DNA of 5,778 nucleotides from Steroidobacteraceae bacterium (GTDB lineage: Bacteria; Pseudomonadota; Gammaproteobacteria; Steroidobacterales; Steroidobacteraceae). Below, one piece after another: positions 5,715 through 5,778 of the stretch. Where the stretch lies: contig JAJTCR010000109.1 in NCBI GenBank assembly GCA_021325695.1, positions 1-5,778 of the forward strand, given 5' to 3'. The notes beneath the pieces were generated by a model that did not search any database, was not told the origin of the DNA, and saw nothing but the letters and a program-made list of their open reading frames with translations. Positions within the stretch are counted from its first letter, which is position 1, and every line of letters starts with the position of its first letter. A program made the translations under genes and the position numbers.

Positions 5715-5778
5715 TCAGGGCGGCGACTTGAACCGCGGGCCACGACCGCCGCGTTCGTCGTAGAAGCGACCCGCCCCG
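5715..5778 (-). CDS. possible C-terminal tail of a further minus-strand gene, cut by the window edge
   Basis: Twenty codons read from the right edge to TGA at 5717-5715, giving GAGRFYDERGGRGPRFKSPP. The basic and aromatic makeup reads more like a natural protein end than the other frames do, and the stop is 43 bases before the small zinc-finger gene's TTG, consistent with an operon. Too little is visible to name it. It may simply be an open stretch in GC-rich DNA. Confidence 0.3.
   Translation of the reverse strand, partial: GAGRFYDERGGRGPRFKSPP

Noticed and set aside
5522..5731. A 69-codon plus-strand frame opposite the zinc-finger gene
   Set aside because: No domain or convincing ribosome-binding site, and it is antisense to the CxxCxGxG-containing frame.
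1..5778. CRISPR array, transposon ends, tRNA or other RNA genes, phage or toxin-antitoxin genes
   Set aside because: I found no regularly spaced repeats, terminal inverted repeats with a transposase, cloverleaf or characteristic small toxin/antitoxin pair on either strand.

Overview
The window is GC-rich DNA with G/C-biased third codon positions, tightly packed genes and Proteobacteria-like protein families. A high-GC gammaproteobacterium (Xanthomonadales or a relative) or a betaproteobacterium is the best guess, but this rests on family resemblance from memory and no marker gene is present. I see no rRNA, tRNA, CRISPR array, insertion sequence or phage gene. No gene-free stretch exceeds about 150 bases.

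Layout. (1) Positions 1-810, plus strand: the 3' part of a ThiF/MoeB/HesA (E1-like) adenylyltransferase-family gene whose Rossmann nucleotide-binding half lies off the left edge. (2) Positions 815-4371, minus strand: a compact three-gene operon read from 4371 leftwards. It encodes a membrane-anchored alpha/beta-hydrolase, a two-HKD phospholipase D-superfamily protein resembling cardiolipin synthase C, and a small single-pass membrane protein of unknown function. The first two overlap by four bases (GTGA) and the third follows after 18 bases. Its end converges on the ThiF-like gene with only four bases between the stop codons. (3) Positions 4372-4516: a 145-base divergent control region with short direct and inverted repeats. 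(4) Positions 4517-5419, plus strand: a helix-hairpin-helix protein that resembles the N-terminal DNA-binding part of PolX/Pol beta polymerases but has a different C-terminal domain and no polymerase or PHP domain. (5) Positions 5468-5671, minus strand: a small protein with two DnaJ-type CxxCxGxG motifs, probably started at TTG. It may be preceded by the tail of another minus-strand gene at the right edge.

How the genes may work together. The hydrolase, the ClsC-like enzyme and the small membrane protein are arranged for co-expression, and all appear to act at or outside the inner membrane. A role in phospholipid synthesis, remodelling or turnover is the simplest reading, but only the PLD member has a family role that supports it directly. 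The HHH protein is divergently transcribed and probably acts on DNA; nothing links it to the lipid operon beyond the shared intergenic region. The window looks like ordinary chromosomal sequence with several uncharacterised families. I do not see a clear new multi-gene defence or mobile system.
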